Source: an uncultured Peptococcaceae bacterium
GTDB lineage: Bacteria > Bacillota > Peptococcia > Peptococcales > Peptococcaceae
DNA length: 64,000 nucleotides
Assembly: GCA_900552455.1 (NCBI GenBank)
Contig: URZX01000001.1
Location: forward strand, 124,001 to 188,000
Direction of reading: 5' to 3'
The notes below the pieces were generated by a model that was not told the DNA's origin, searched no databases, and was given only the letters and a program-made list of their open reading frames with translations. The translations under genes and the position numbers were made by a program. How positions within the stretch are numbered: position 1 is the first letter of the stretch; every line of letters starts with the position of its first letter. Shown in pieces: positions 1-7,811 of the stretch.

Positions 1-537
1 GGCCGTCTGCTCGCAGAAGGGCTCAAAAATATTCCTCTCGACCGTGCCATCTCTAGCCCGCTTCAGCGCTCCTTCAAAACCTGCCAGTTCTGTGCCGATC
101 TCCACGATCTTTCCGTCAGCGCCGATGAGCGTCTCTCTGAGATCAACCACGGCAGCTGGGAAGGGCGTCTCGCCAGCGAGATCGCAGAAGCGTATCCGGA
201 AGATTTTGGCCGCTGGCACAGCCAGCCGCATCTCGTGCAGATGCCTGACGGCGGTGAAAATCTCGACGACGTGCGCCGCCGCGTGCGCGCAGCGTTTGAC
301 GAATACGTGGAAAAATATCCCGACGAAACCATCCTCGTCGCTGCTCATGACGCCGTCAACAAAGCCATCATCTGTGACCTCATGGGCATCGGCATGGAAC
401 ATTTCTGGCAGATCAAGCAGGACAACACCTGCATCAACGTCCTTGAATATAATGAAGGAACCTGGCGCATCGTGCTGCTGAACTCCACCGCCCACATGGG
501 CTATCTCTTCAGCGGCATCGAGCAGGCTGGGCTCTGA
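1..537 (+). CDS. Histidine phosphatase family protein, 5' partial
   Basis: The reading frame is open from the first base, so the N-terminus, including the catalytic RHG motif, lies outside the window. Visible family hallmarks are SSPLQRS near the start, the acidic residue in ERLSEINHGSWEG, and the second catalytic histidine in VAAHDAVNK. This is the phosphoglycerate mutase-like fold of alpha-ribazole phosphatase (CobC) and GpmB-type enzymes, which remove phosphate through a phosphohistidine intermediate. The substrate cannot be told from the sequence. A strong terminator follows the stop codon directly, so it is the last gene of its transcript. Confidence 0.85.
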   Translation, partial: GRLLAEGLKNIPLDRAISSPLQRSFKTCQFCADLHDLSVSADERLSEINHGSWEGRLASEIAEAYPEDFGRWHSQPHLVQMPDGGENLDDVRRRVRAAFDEYVEKYPDETILVAAHDAVNKAIICDLMGIGMEHFWQIKQDNTCINVLEYNEGTWRIVLLNSTAHMGYLFSGIEQAGL

Positions 538-544
538 ACCCGCG

Positions 545-576
545 CGCTCCACGCACTATGCGTGGAGCGTTTTTTG
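545..576 (+). terminator. Rho-independent terminator after the histidine phosphatase gene
   Basis: Perfect 11-bp stem (CGCTCCACGCA at 545-555 with 559-569), 3-nt loop CTA, then a run of T. Confidence 0.9.
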
Positions 577-656
577 CGTGCGCGGGAATTTATTCAGCGA
601 ACTGTCATTTCTCTCGCGCAAGCACGGCGGCGAAAAGATTGCTTGGCGAATTTTCG

Positions 657-686
657 TTGTGAGGGTATGGCGGAATGTGGTATGCT
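657..686 (+). promoter_or_regulatory. Promoter of the AlbA_2/ATPase regulator gene
   Basis: TTGTGA (657-662), 18 bp, TATGCT (681-686), with TG just upstream of the -10. Start codon about 30 bp downstream. Confidence 0.5.
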
Positions 687-717
687 TAATACAAGATCGA
701 TTTGTGGAGGTGAGTGT

Positions 718-2238
718 ATGTCTGTTGCAGAAATTTTAAACGGCGAATCGGTGAACGTAGAATATAAGGCGCGCGTGCCGGAGAAAAGTTTAAACTATAT
801 GAAGACGGTGGTGGCCTTCGCCAATGGCTTTGGTGGCAGGTTGGTATTTGGCGTGGCGGACGGCACGCGGGAAATCGTTGGCGTGGATGAAGCGGACGTT
901 TTTAAGATGATGGATGCGATCGCCAATGCTATTTCTGACAGCTGCGAGCCAGCAATCGTGCCGGATATCATGCTGCAGACGATCGCTGGCAAGACAGTGA
1001 TCGTGGTAGATGTGCTGCCGGGCGGTCAGCGGCCGTATTTTATCAAATCGCTGGGGTTGAATGGTGGTGTATACATTCGCGTGGCGGGCACGACGCGTCC
1101 GGCGGATCGCTACATGGTCAGAGAACTGCTCTTTGAAGGGAGTAACCGCAGCTTTGATCAGGCAATCTGTTCGGGGCTGACGGTGTCGGAAGACGACATT
1201 GATGCGCTTTGTCGGGCGATGCAGGAAGAAGCGCGACGCAATGCGCGCAGCGACGAGCAGCGGGTAGCGATCAAAAATGTTGGGCGCGGGCAGCTCTTGA
1301 GCTGGGGAATTTTGGCAGAAAAAGATGGTATGGCATTAGCGACAAATGCCTATGCGATTCTCACCGGGAACGCAGCGGTGCCTCCGGCGATGATTCAATG
1401 CGGTGTGTTCAAGGGAAAAACGCGTGCGGTTTTTGTGGACCGGCGGGAATATGGCGGCCCGATCTGGGAGCAGATTGAGCAAGCATATCAATTTGTGCTA
1501 CGCAATATTCATCTGGGTGCAGAATTTGATGGCCTGTATCGACAGGATGTGTACGAGATTCCGCCGGAGGCAATCCGTGAGCTGATCATCAATGCGGCGG
1601 TGCATCGCAGTTATCTGGACCACGGTGCGATTCAGGTGGCGATCTACGACGATCGTTTGGAAGTTACCTCGCCAGGAAAATTGCCGATGGGGCAGACGCT
1701 TGAGCGTATGCAGGAGGGCTACTCGAAAATCCGTAACGAAGCGCTGGCCTATGCGTTTTCTTATATGAATCTGATCGAACACTGGGGCAGCGGTATTCCG
1801 CGCGTTACCAGCCAAGTGATGGCGGCCGGATTGCGCGCGCCGGAATTCATCGGCGGCGATGTGGATCTGCGCATCAATGTGTATCGTAGAAAGATTGGTG
1901 TTGTGCTGGCAGAAAATGATACTTTAGAAAGTGCTGATGATACTTTGGCGGTGAAGAATGATACTTTAGAAGACGGCGGTGATACTTTAGCGCTGGAAAA
2001 TGATACTTTAGAAAGTGCTGATGATACTTTAGCATCCGAAAATGACGAGGCACTAGAAACCAAATTACTTGCATTGATCCGTGAAGATCCACATTTGACC
2101 CAGCAACAGCTGGCCGAGCGGCTGAATGTTTCTGTGATCACGGTAAAGCGACTTATGACACATCTTCAGGAGCACGCACAGATAAAACGTGTTGGCTCAA
2201 AACGCTACGGTCAGTGGATCATTCTCCGTGAAAAATAA
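718..2238 (+). CDS. AlbA_2 (Schlafen-type) DNA-binding / ATP-binding domain protein
   Basis: Cytoplasmic protein of 506 aa, probably a transcriptional regulator. The N-terminal third (about 8-150) matches the AlbA_2 domain (VEYKARVPE, AFANGFGGRLVFGV). Residues about 290-390 look like the C-terminal ATPase-like half of this family (INAAVHRSY, LEVTSPGKLP, HWGSGIPRV). Residues 400-448 are a tandem heptad repeat built on NDTLESA. Residues 449-506 form a winged helix (LTQQQLAERLNVSVITVKRLM). The ATG at 718 is chosen because GGAGGTGAG lies just upstream. The frame is open further upstream but has no ribosome site there. Proteins of this type are common in accessory DNA, and the target here is unknown. 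Confidence 0.8.
   Translation: MSVAEILNGESVNVEYKARVPEKSLNYMKTVVAFANGFGGRLVFGVADGTREIVGVDEADVFKMMDAIANAISDSCEPAIVPDIMLQTIAGKTVIVVDVLPGGQRPYFIKSLGLNGGVYIRVAGTTRPADRYMVRELLFEGSNRSFDQAICSGLTVSEDDIDALCRAMQEEARRNARSDEQRVAIKNVGRGQLLSWGILAEKDGMALATNAYAILTGNAAVPPAMIQCGVFKGKTRAVFVDRREYGGPIWEQIEQAYQFVLRNIHLGAEFDGLYRQDVYEIPPEAIRELIINAAVHRSYLDHGAIQVAIYDDRLEVTSPGKLPMGQTLERMQEGYSKIRNEALAYAFSYMNLIEHWGSGIPRVTSQVMAAGLRAPEFIGGDVDLRINVYRRKIGVVLAENDTLESADDTLAVKNDTLEDGGDTLALENDTLESADDTLASENDEALETKLLALIREDPHLTQQQLAERLNVSVITVKRLMTHLQEHAQIKRVGSKRYGQWIILREK
1915..2061 (+). repeat. Tandem 21-bp repeat inside the AlbA_2 gene
   Basis: Six units of 21 bp (1915, 1936, 1957, 1978, 1999, 2020) and a degenerate seventh (2041-2061), all centred on GATACTTTA. 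They encode heptads NDTLESA, DDTLAVK, NDTLEDG, GDTLALE, NDTLESA, DDTLASE and NDEALET. The stretches 1912-1946 and 1996-2030 are identical over 35 bases. The repeat keeps the frame and links the ATPase-like part to the winged helix. Confidence 0.9.
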
Positions 2239-2309
2239 TTGTGTTCGCTTGCGCGCTTGGCGACTCTGCCAGGCGCGTGTTTTGATTTAATGATAACAGC
2301 CGTCGTGCG

Positions 2310-2338
2310 TTGACCGGGGTGGTGGAATATGGTAACAT
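2310..2338 (+). promoter_or_regulatory. purA promoter
   Basis: TTGACC (2310-2315), 17 bp, TAACAT (2333-2338). It leaves a leader of about 85 nt before purA, containing a short inverted repeat GTGCG/CGCAC. Confidence 0.55.
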
Positions 2339-2430
2339 ATAATCGTGTGCGAATGCGCACATGCGTCTCCAGACGGGACGCTCACTCTCTGTTGAATGAC
2401 AAAAACTTATTATATTTGAGGTGAAGAACT

Positions 2431-3714
2431 ATGCCAGGATTGGTATTGTTAGGCGCACAGTGGGGCGACGAAGGGAAAGGGAAGATCACCGACTACCTCG
2501 CAGAGCGCGCGGATTATGTTGTGCGTTACCAGGGCGGCAACAACGCTGGCCACACGGTTGTGGTCAATGGCGAAGAATTTAAGCTGCGCCTGATCCCATC
2601 GGGGATCATCTCCGGCCATGCAACCTGTGTCATCGGCAACGGTGTCGTGGTCGATCTCAAGGTGCTCATTAAAGAAATGGAATACCTGAAGGCAAAAGGC
2701 GTGGACGTGAGTCGCCTGCGCATCAGCGATCGCTGCCATCTGATCATGCCTTATCACATCAAGCAGGATGAATGCGAAGAAATGGCCAAGGGCGACGCCA
2801 AGATCGGCACGACGAAAAACGGCATCGGCCCTTGTTACATGGATAAATGCGCGCGCACGGGCCTGCGCATGGGCGATGTGGTGGATCCTGACTATTTCCG
2901 CGCACGCCTGGCAAACGCTGTGGCGCTGAAAAACAATCTGCTGACGAAGCTCTACGGCGTAGAACCGTTCGACGCGGATGCCATCGCTGACGAATATCTG
3001 GCGCTGGCGGAGCAAATCAAGGATCAGATCTGCGATACGTCCTATCTGCTGGACGAGGCGCTGAAAGCCGGTAAGAAGGTCTGCTTCGAAGGTGCGCAGG
3101 GAACGCTTTTGGATATCGACCATGGGACGTATCCATTCGTCACCTCGTCCAATCCAAACTCCGGCGCTGCCTGTGTAGGCGCTGGTGTTGGTCCACAGCA
3201 TATCAACGAGGTGCTGGGCATCATCAAGAGCTACACGACCCGCGTTGGCGCTGGTCCATTCCCGACGGAGCTCAACGACGCCGTTGGCGAAGAAATGCAG
3301 CAGCGCGGTCATGAATATGGCACCGTCACCGGACGCGCACGTCGCTGCGGCTGGATGGATCTGGCGATCGTCAACTATGCGATCCGGCTCAACGGCATCA
3401 CTGGTCTGGCGCTGATGAAGCTGGATATCCTGGACACCTTGCCAGAGATCAAGATCTGCACTGGCTACAAGCTGCGCGGCGAGGAGATCCCATATTTCCC
3501 TGGTCGCCTCGAAGATCTGGAACAGGTCGAGCCGATCTACGAAACGGTTCCAGGCTGGCAGTGTGACACCACGAGCTGCACAACGTTCGACGAGCTGCCA
3601 GAAGCAGCGCAGGCGTTCGTTGGCCGCGTGGAAGCGCTCACCGGTGTGCCTGTGAAGATCGTTGCCGTTGGTCCTGGTCGCGAACAGACCATCATCCGCG
3701 AGCACGTGCTTTAA
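2431..3714 (+). CDS. purA: Adenylosuccinate synthetase
   Basis: Cytoplasmic enzyme joining IMP and aspartate with GTP to give adenylosuccinate, the first committed step to AMP. The protein has the full family length (427 aa). The GTP-binding signature QWGDEGKGK is at residues 10-18, with further conserved blocks GNNAGHTV, GTTKNGIGP, EGAQGTLLD and TGRARRCGWMD. The start is supported by GAGGTGAAG upstream. hpt and guaA, other IMP-using genes, are 16 kb away. It is followed after 15 bp by the flippase gene without a terminator, so the two are probably cotranscribed. Confidence 0.97.
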   Translation: MPGLVLLGAQWGDEGKGKITDYLAERADYVVRYQGGNNAGHTVVVNGEEFKLRLIPSGIISGHATCVIGNGVVVDLKVLIKEMEYLKAKGVDVSRLRISDRCHLIMPYHIKQDECEEMAKGDAKIGTTKNGIGPCYMDKCARTGLRMGDVVDPDYFRARLANAVALKNNLLTKLYGVEPFDADAIADEYLALAEQIKDQICDTSYLLDEALKAGKKVCFEGAQGTLLDIDHGTYPFVTSSNPNSGAACVGAGVGPQHINEVLGIIKSYTTRVGAGPFPTELNDAVGEEMQQRGHEYGTVTGRARRCGWMDLAIVNYAIRLNGITGLALMKLDILDTLPEIKICTGYKLRGEEIPYFPGRLEDLEQVEPIYETVPGWQCDTTSCTTFDELPEAAQAFVGRVEALTGVPVKIVAVGPGREQTIIREHVL

Positions 3715-3729
3715 GCCGAGAGACCGCGC

Positions 3730-5313
3730 ATGACAACAAAACAAAAATCGTTCTTTAAGGGCGCGCTCATCCTCACCATAGCCGGTGTGCTTGGGAGAAT
3801 GCTGGGCGCGCTCTATCGCATCCCGTTCAACCGCATTGTCGGCGAAGAAGGGGCAGCGCTCTACGGCCTGTCTTATTCGCTTTATTCGCTGCTCTTCGCA
3901 TTGTCCACTGCGGGGATCCCGCTGGCGGTGTCGAAAATGGTGGCTGTTTATGAGGAGCGCGGGGAGCACGGCGAGAGTGTGCGCCTGCTCAAGGCTGCGT
4001 TTATGATGCTGGCAGCGATCGGCATCGTGGTGGCGCTCTTCGTATTCACCCAGGCAGACTGGATCGCGCGCACCGTGTTCAACGAACCGGCAGCGGCGCT
4101 CAGCCTGCGCACGCTCTCACCGGCGATGCTTTTCAGCTGTCTGATGGCGGTGCTCCGCGGTTATTTCCAGGGGCACCAGCAGATGGTGCCGACGGCGATC
4201 TCTCAGATCCTGGAGCAGTTTTTCCGCGTCGGCGTCATCTTCATCGCGCTCTTTCTGCTCGCTGGACAGGCGCTGCCGACGATCGTCGCTGGCGCAAGCT
4301 TTGGCTCGGCTGTGGGCACGATCATCGGATTTACCTTCCTGGCGATCTACTTCGCCCATTATTATAGAAGCAACCATCCGACCAATATCGTGACGCCGGA
4401 GGAGCGCGAATCCACAGCTGCGATGCTCAAGCAGCTCGTGATCTATGCGATCCCGATCTCCATCGGCGCACTCGTTCTATCGATTACCCAGTTCATCGAT
4501 TCCACGATGGACATTGGCTGCCTGGAAGCCAGCGGCATGGCCCACGCCGAAGCGCTCGTGCAATACGGCTATCTCGCCAGCTATGCGATGCCGATCATCA
4601 ATCTGCTCTTCATCATCACCTCGGCGATCTCTTCGAGTCTGGTGCCGACCATCGCCAACCTGTATGAATTGAAGGATGGCGACGGCGTGCAGCACAATGT
4701 GCGTACCTCGATCCTGCTCACGGTGATCATCATGCTCCCAGCTGCTGCCGGGCTGGCGACGCTGGGCACACCGATCTGCGCTCTGCTCTACAACAACGCA
4801 GCATCCGGCGCGGCGCTTTCCTATGTCGCGTTCGCTGTGGTTGGCATCGGCGTTTATCAGGTGTCCAGCGGTGCGCTGCAGGGCCTGGGCCATGTCTATA
4901 TTCCAATGGCCAGCCTGATCATCGGCGCGCTGCTCAAGATCGGTCTCAACTATGTGCTCCTGACGCGCGCTGGCGCAGACATTCGCATGGCGGCGCTGGC
5001 AACTGTCATCGCTTTTGCGGTGGCCGCGCTCCACAACCTCTACCAGGTTGGGCGCATCGTCGGCTGGAAATGGTTCTCGCTGAAGCAGCTCATCGTTAAG
5101 CCTGTTGTTTCGACGCTGGCTATGGCTGTCTGCGTGACGCTCGTCAAGCTCGCGCTTGGCGGCAGTGCATTTCTCGCGACAGCCTGCGGCGTGGTCGTCG
5201 GTGTGATCGTTTATTTTGCCGTGCTCTTCGTGATCGGCGGCATCGACCGCGATACGCTGGAGAAATTCCCAAAGATCGGGCCAAAACTGGCGCGCAAATG
5301 GGGCGGCAAATGA
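3730..5313 (+). CDS. SpoVB/MurJ-type polysaccharide flippase (MATE/PST family)
   Basis: Integral membrane protein of 527 aa with about 14 hydrophobic segments and the start FFKGALILTIAGVLGRMLGALYRIPFNRIVG, in which the GxxGRxLGxxYRIP region is typical of SpoVB-like members of the polysaccharide export family. Relatives flip lipid-linked cell-wall or polysaccharide precursors. In Firmicutes a spoVB-like gene often sits upstream of mazG, as here, including in species that do not sporulate. The ribosome site is weak (GAGA), so translation is probably coupled to purA. Lipid II flipping is possible but not shown by sequence. Confidence 0.85.
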   Translation: MTTKQKSFFKGALILTIAGVLGRMLGALYRIPFNRIVGEEGAALYGLSYSLYSLLFALSTAGIPLAVSKMVAVYEERGEHGESVRLLKAAFMMLAAIGIVVALFVFTQADWIARTVFNEPAAALSLRTLSPAMLFSCLMAVLRGYFQGHQQMVPTAISQILEQFFRVGVIFIALFLLAGQALPTIVAGASFGSAVGTIIGFTFLAIYFAHYYRSNHPTNIVTPEERESTAAMLKQLVIYAIPISIGALVLSITQFIDSTMDIGCLEASGMAHAEALVQYGYLASYAMPIINLLFIITSAISSSLVPTIANLYELKDGDGVQHNVRTSILLTVIIMLPAAAGLATLGTPICALLYNNAASGAALSYVAFAVVGIGVYQVSSGALQGLGHVYIPMASLIIGALLKIGLNYVLLTRAGADIRMAALATVIAFAVAALHNLYQVGRIVGWKWFSLKQLIVKPVVSTLAMAVCVTLVKLALGGSAFLATACGVVVGVIVYFAVLFVIGGIDRDTLEKFPKIGPKLARKWGGK

Positions 5314-5324
5314 TACTGAATGAC

Positions 5325-5351
5325 AAAGCGTTTCTTCGGAAGCGCTTTTTT
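5325..5351 (+). terminator. Terminator between flippase and mazG
   Basis: 10-bp stem (AAAGCGTTTC/GAAGCGCTTT, one G-T pair), TTCG tetraloop, then TTTTTT. It ends only 6 bases before the mazG ribosome site at 5357-5364, so a mazG promoter would have to lie upstream of it, or mazG depends on readthrough. Confidence 0.85.
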
Positions 5352-5370
5352 CGTTGAAAGGAGGATGCTC

Positions 5371-5979
5371 ATGACAAATGCAGAACTTTCGCCGCTGGTG
5401 GAAGTGGTGGAGAGGCTGCTGGCGCCAGGCGGCTGTCCCTGGGATCGGGCGCAGACGCACGCGAGCATGCGCAAGCATATGATCGAAGAAGCCTACGAGG
5501 TTTGTGACGCCATCGACCGCAAGGACGCAGAAAATCTCCGTGAGGAGCTCGGAGATGTGCTCTATCAGGTCGTCTTCCACGCAGCGCTCGCTGAGGAAGA
5601 AGGCGCGTTCGATCTGCAGGCGGTGATCGACGGCGTTGCTGAAAAAATGCGCCGCCGCCATCCGCACATTTTTGCGCCGGAAACAAACGACGCGCCGCAG
5701 GACTGGGAGAGCATCAAGCGCGCAGAAAAAGCTGCCACCCATCAGCCGCAGACGCTGCCAGCGGTGCTCCCGGTGACGCTCAAGCTCGCAAAACTCACTG
5801 CCAAGCTCAGAAAGCGTGGCGTTTCTGAAGAAGAGATGCTGGCGCTTTGCGCTGACGCGACAGAACGTACCCTGCTCGCAGCGGCTTTTCAGGCAGCAGC
5901 CGAGGAGCGCGAGCTGGAATTCAGCGGTCAGGCGCTGGCTGAAAAGCTTGAAAAAATGCTGGGAAACACCCAAAAATGA
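5371..5979 (+). CDS. mazG: MazG-family nucleotide pyrophosphohydrolase
   Basis: All-alpha NTP pyrophosphohydrolase of 202 aa that cleaves NTPs or dNTPs to the monophosphate and pyrophosphate (house-cleaning). CPWDRAQTHASM, the metal-binding glutamates in EEAYEVCDAI and the EELGD motif mark the MazG domain, followed by a shorter second helical part (KLTAKLRKRGVSEEEML) typical of the two-lobed MazG. The ATG at 5371 is preferred because AAAGGAGG lies 6 bases upstream. An in-frame ATG at 5320 would put the terminator hairpin inside the coding region. Confidence 0.9.
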   Translation: MTNAELSPLVEVVERLLAPGGCPWDRAQTHASMRKHMIEEAYEVCDAIDRKDAENLREELGDVLYQVVFHAALAEEEGAFDLQAVIDGVAEKMRRRHPHIFAPETNDAPQDWESIKRAEKAATHQPQTLPAVLPVTLKLAKLTAKLRKRGVSEEEMLALCADATERTLLAAAFQAAAEERELEFSGQALAEKLEKMLGNTQK

Positions 5980-6040
5980 TAAAAACGCGTTAAATTGCCC
6001 ACAAAACCGCAAAAAACTTGTTAAGAAAGCGATTTCCCGC

Positions 6041-6069
6041 TTTTCATGCTCATGGGTTTGTGGTAAAAT
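6041..6069 (+). promoter_or_regulatory. hup promoter
   Basis: TTTTCA (6041-6046), 17 bp, TAAAAT (6064-6069) with an extended -10 (TGG before it). Confidence 0.55.
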
Positions 6070-6129
6070 TCAAGCAAGCTATGGAGTCATCAATCAAACA
6101 TCAAACAAACAATTAGGGAGGAAATTTCA

Positions 6130-6408
6130 TTGAATAAATCCGAATTAGTTGCAAGTGTTGCTGAAAAGTCCGGCCTGACCAAGAAGGACGCCGAAAAAGC
6201 TGTAAATGCAGTTTTTGATTCTATCACTGCAACCCTCGTTTCCGGCGAAAAAGTTCAGCTCGTTGGCTTTGGTACCTTCGAAGTTAGAGAACGTAAAGAA
6301 CGTCAGGGCCAGAACCCACAGACCAAGCAGCCTATCACCATTCCTGCAACCAAAGTTCCTGCATTCAAGGCAGGCAAAGGTCTTAAGGATGCTGTTGTCG
6401 GTAAATAA
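6130..6408 (+). CDS. hup: DNA-binding protein HU
   Basis: Histone-like nucleoid protein of 92 aa that bends DNA as a dimer. The sequence is full length with the signature [22 protein letters not shown] and the beta-arm Pro region. It starts with TTG at 6130, spaced correctly from AGGGAGG. No ATG is available nearby. Position between mazG and rqcP is typical of clostridia-like Firmicutes. It has its own promoter and terminator, fitting the high expression expected of HU. Confidence 0.97.
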   Translation: MNKSELVASVAEKSGLTKKDAEKAVNAVFDSITATLVSGEKVQLVGFGTFEVRERKERQGQNPQTKQPITIPATKVPAFKAGKGLKDAVVGK

Positions 6409-6432
6409 TCAATATCGAAATTTTACTCATGG

Positions 6433-6476
6433 CCCTAAGCTGTAGCCTCGGTTGGCAGCTTAGGGTTCATTTTTTA
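6433..6476 (+). terminator. hup terminator
   Basis: Perfect 10-bp stem CCCTAAGCTG/CAGCTTAGGG (6433-6442 with 6456-6465), 13-nt loop, then TTCATTTTTT. Confidence 0.9.
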
Positions 6477-6514
6477 TGACTGCATAGACTTTTTCAGATG
6501 AGAAGGAGGCAACC

Positions 6515-6757
6515 ATGCGCATCGATAAATTTCTCAAGGTGAGCCGCATCATCAAACGACGCACCGTCGCCAAGGAAGTTTGCGACGGCGGTAAGGTCAA
6601 GATCAACGGCCGCGTGGCAAAAGCGGGGACCGACGTCGCAGCTGGCGATGAGATCGAGATCCAGTTTGGCGAGAAAATTTTCCGCGCGCGCATCAAAGAA
6701 GTGCGTGAGACGGTGCCTGCAAAAGAGGCCGACAGCCTCTACGAGGTGCTGCGCTGA
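6515..6757 (+). CDS. rqcP: RqcP-like S4-domain RNA-binding protein
   Basis: Small basic S4 protein of 80 aa (MRIDKFLKVSRIIKRRTVAKEVCDGG, then VKINGRVAKAGTDV). In Bacillus the orthologue YabO/RqcP binds stalled 50S subunits and helps RqcH add poly-alanine tails during ribosome quality control. The match rests on length, the S4 signature and the conserved place upstream of divIC. The Bacillus sporulation genes yabP and yabQ, which normally follow, are absent. AGAAGGAGG precedes the start. Confidence 0.88.
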   Translation: MRIDKFLKVSRIIKRRTVAKEVCDGGKVKINGRVAKAGTDVAAGDEIEIQFGEKIFRARIKEVRETVPAKEADSLYEVLR

Positions 6758-6765
6758 AGCAGCTC

Positions 6766-6794
6766 TTGCGCCGCAGCGGTGAAAGCCGTATAAT
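6766..6794 (+). promoter_or_regulatory. Promoter of the divIC-like gene
   Basis: TTGCGC (6766-6771), 17 bp, TATAAT (6789-6794), beginning just after the rqcP stop codon. Confidence 0.75.
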
Positions 6795-6836
6795 AGAAGA
6801 CACTGTGAACATCGGAGAGCGGAAAGGAGTGCGTCA

Positions 6837-7277
6837 ATGGCGAACAACAACAACCATAAGCTCACGTCGCGTCTGCAGATGAAAAAGCAGAGCAAGGAGC
6901 AGCCAGCCATTCTTCAGGAAGAAGAGAAAAAATGGAGCTGGACGCAGATCGCCGTTTTCATCATCCTGATCTACGCCGGCATGACTTTTATGAACGGCTG
7001 CTTCTCGATCATCGATCTGAAGGCGCAGCAAAATACCATCGTGGCACAGACTCAGGTGGCACAGACGGAGCAAAGTGACCTCGAAAACGAGGTGTCCTAT
7101 ATGCAGACCAAAGAAGCCGTGGAAAAAACTGCGCGCGAAGATCTGAAAATGGTCAAGCCGGGGGAAATCCTGCTGACGCAGCGGGAAAACAGCGGCGACC
7201 AGCAGTCGGATGACGAAGACGGACAGTCAGACGATGGACAGCAGACGACGGATGAAAATGCCGAGCCGGCAGAGTAA
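6837..7277 (+). CDS. Septum formation initiator (DivIC/FtsL-type) protein
   Basis: Bitopic membrane protein of 146 aa: a short basic cytoplasmic N-terminus, one transmembrane helix at about 38-56 (IAVFIILIYAGMTFM), then a coiled coil (about 60-100) and a PGEILL motif typical of DivIC-type proteins of the divisome. The C-terminal 30 residues are very acidic and Gln/Asp-rich, an unusual low-complexity tail. It lies in the same slot as divIC in Bacillus. Predicted partner of FtsB/FtsL-like and PBP2b-like division proteins. The exact orthology (DivIC or FtsL) is not certain. Confidence 0.82.
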   Translation: MANNNNHKLTSRLQMKKQSKEQPAILQEEEKKWSWTQIAVFIILIYAGMTFMNGCFSIIDLKAQQNTIVAQTQVAQTEQSDLENEVSYMQTKEAVEKTAREDLKMVKPGEILLTQRENSGDQQSDDEDGQSDDGQQTTDENAEPAE

Positions 7278-7293
7278 TTGCGCCGTTTGCCAC

Positions 7294-7323
7294 TTGACAG
7301 AGGTTTCTATCCATCGGTATAAT
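7294..7323 (+). promoter_or_regulatory. Promoter of the S1-domain gene
   Basis: TTGACA (7294-7299), 18 bp, TATAAT (7318-7323). Transcription should start near 7330, which argues against the in-frame ATG at 7332 as the start codon. Confidence 0.85.
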
Positions 7324-7370
7324 GAAACCAGATGAAAAATTTTGAAAAAACACGGGAGGCTAGCAAGCGC

Positions 7371-7736
7371 ATGTCCAATACTGTAGGGCAAATTTTATCG
7401 GGCAAAGTGACCGGGATCACGAATTTCGGCGCGTTTGTCGAACTGGAGACCGGAGAGACCGGATTGGTGCATATTTCTGAGATCGCTGATACCTTTGTGA
7501 AAGACATTCACGATCATCTCACTGTGAATGACGAGGTTAAGGTTAAGATCCTCAACATTAACGACAATGGAAAGATCGGGCTTTCTATCAAGCAGGCAAA
7601 GGAACGCAAGAAACCTCAGAAACCTTCACCAAGCTTTGAAGATAAAATTGCACGTTTTATGAAGGACAGCGACGAAAAGCTGGCATCCTTCAACAAAAAT
7701 ATGAATGCGAAACGCCGCAGTGGCAATCGCTATTAA
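7371..7736 (+). CDS. S1-domain RNA-binding protein (YabR-like)
   Basis: Protein of 121 aa with one S1 OB-fold (residues about 5-75: GQILSGKVTGITNFGAFVEL, GLVHISEI, VKVKILNIND) followed by a basic Lys/Arg-rich tail. It is equivalent to Bacillus YabR, a general-stress S1 protein whose role is not settled; RNA or ribosome association is inferred from the fold. ATG 7371 is chosen, with GGGAGG upstream. An upstream ATG at 7332 sits at the predicted transcription start. It is monocistronic between a strong promoter and a strong terminator. Confidence 0.88.
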   Translation: MSNTVGQILSGKVTGITNFGAFVELETGETGLVHISEIADTFVKDIHDHLTVNDEVKVKILNINDNGKIGLSIKQAKERKKPQKPSPSFEDKIARFMKDSDEKLASFNKNMNAKRRSGNRY

Positions 7737-7748
7737 TGGATGACAGAC

Positions 7749-7780
7749 ACAGAGCCGTTGATTGACAACGGCTCTGTTTT
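7749..7780 (+). terminator. Terminator of the S1-domain gene
   Basis: Perfect 12-bp stem ACAGAGCCGTTG/CAACGGCTCTGT, 5-nt loop, TTTT. Confidence 0.92.
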
Positions 7781-7811
7781 CTATTTTCAAAATCTGAGAG
7801 GAAGGATCGAC

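Noticed and set aside
1915..2061. CRISPR-like repeat array
   Set aside because: The repeats are directly tandem without spacers, in frame, and code for a protein heptad.
2339..2430. Purine riboswitch or PurR site upstream of purA
   Set aside because: Short inverted repeats are present but neither the three-way junction core nor a PurBox pair can be recognised.
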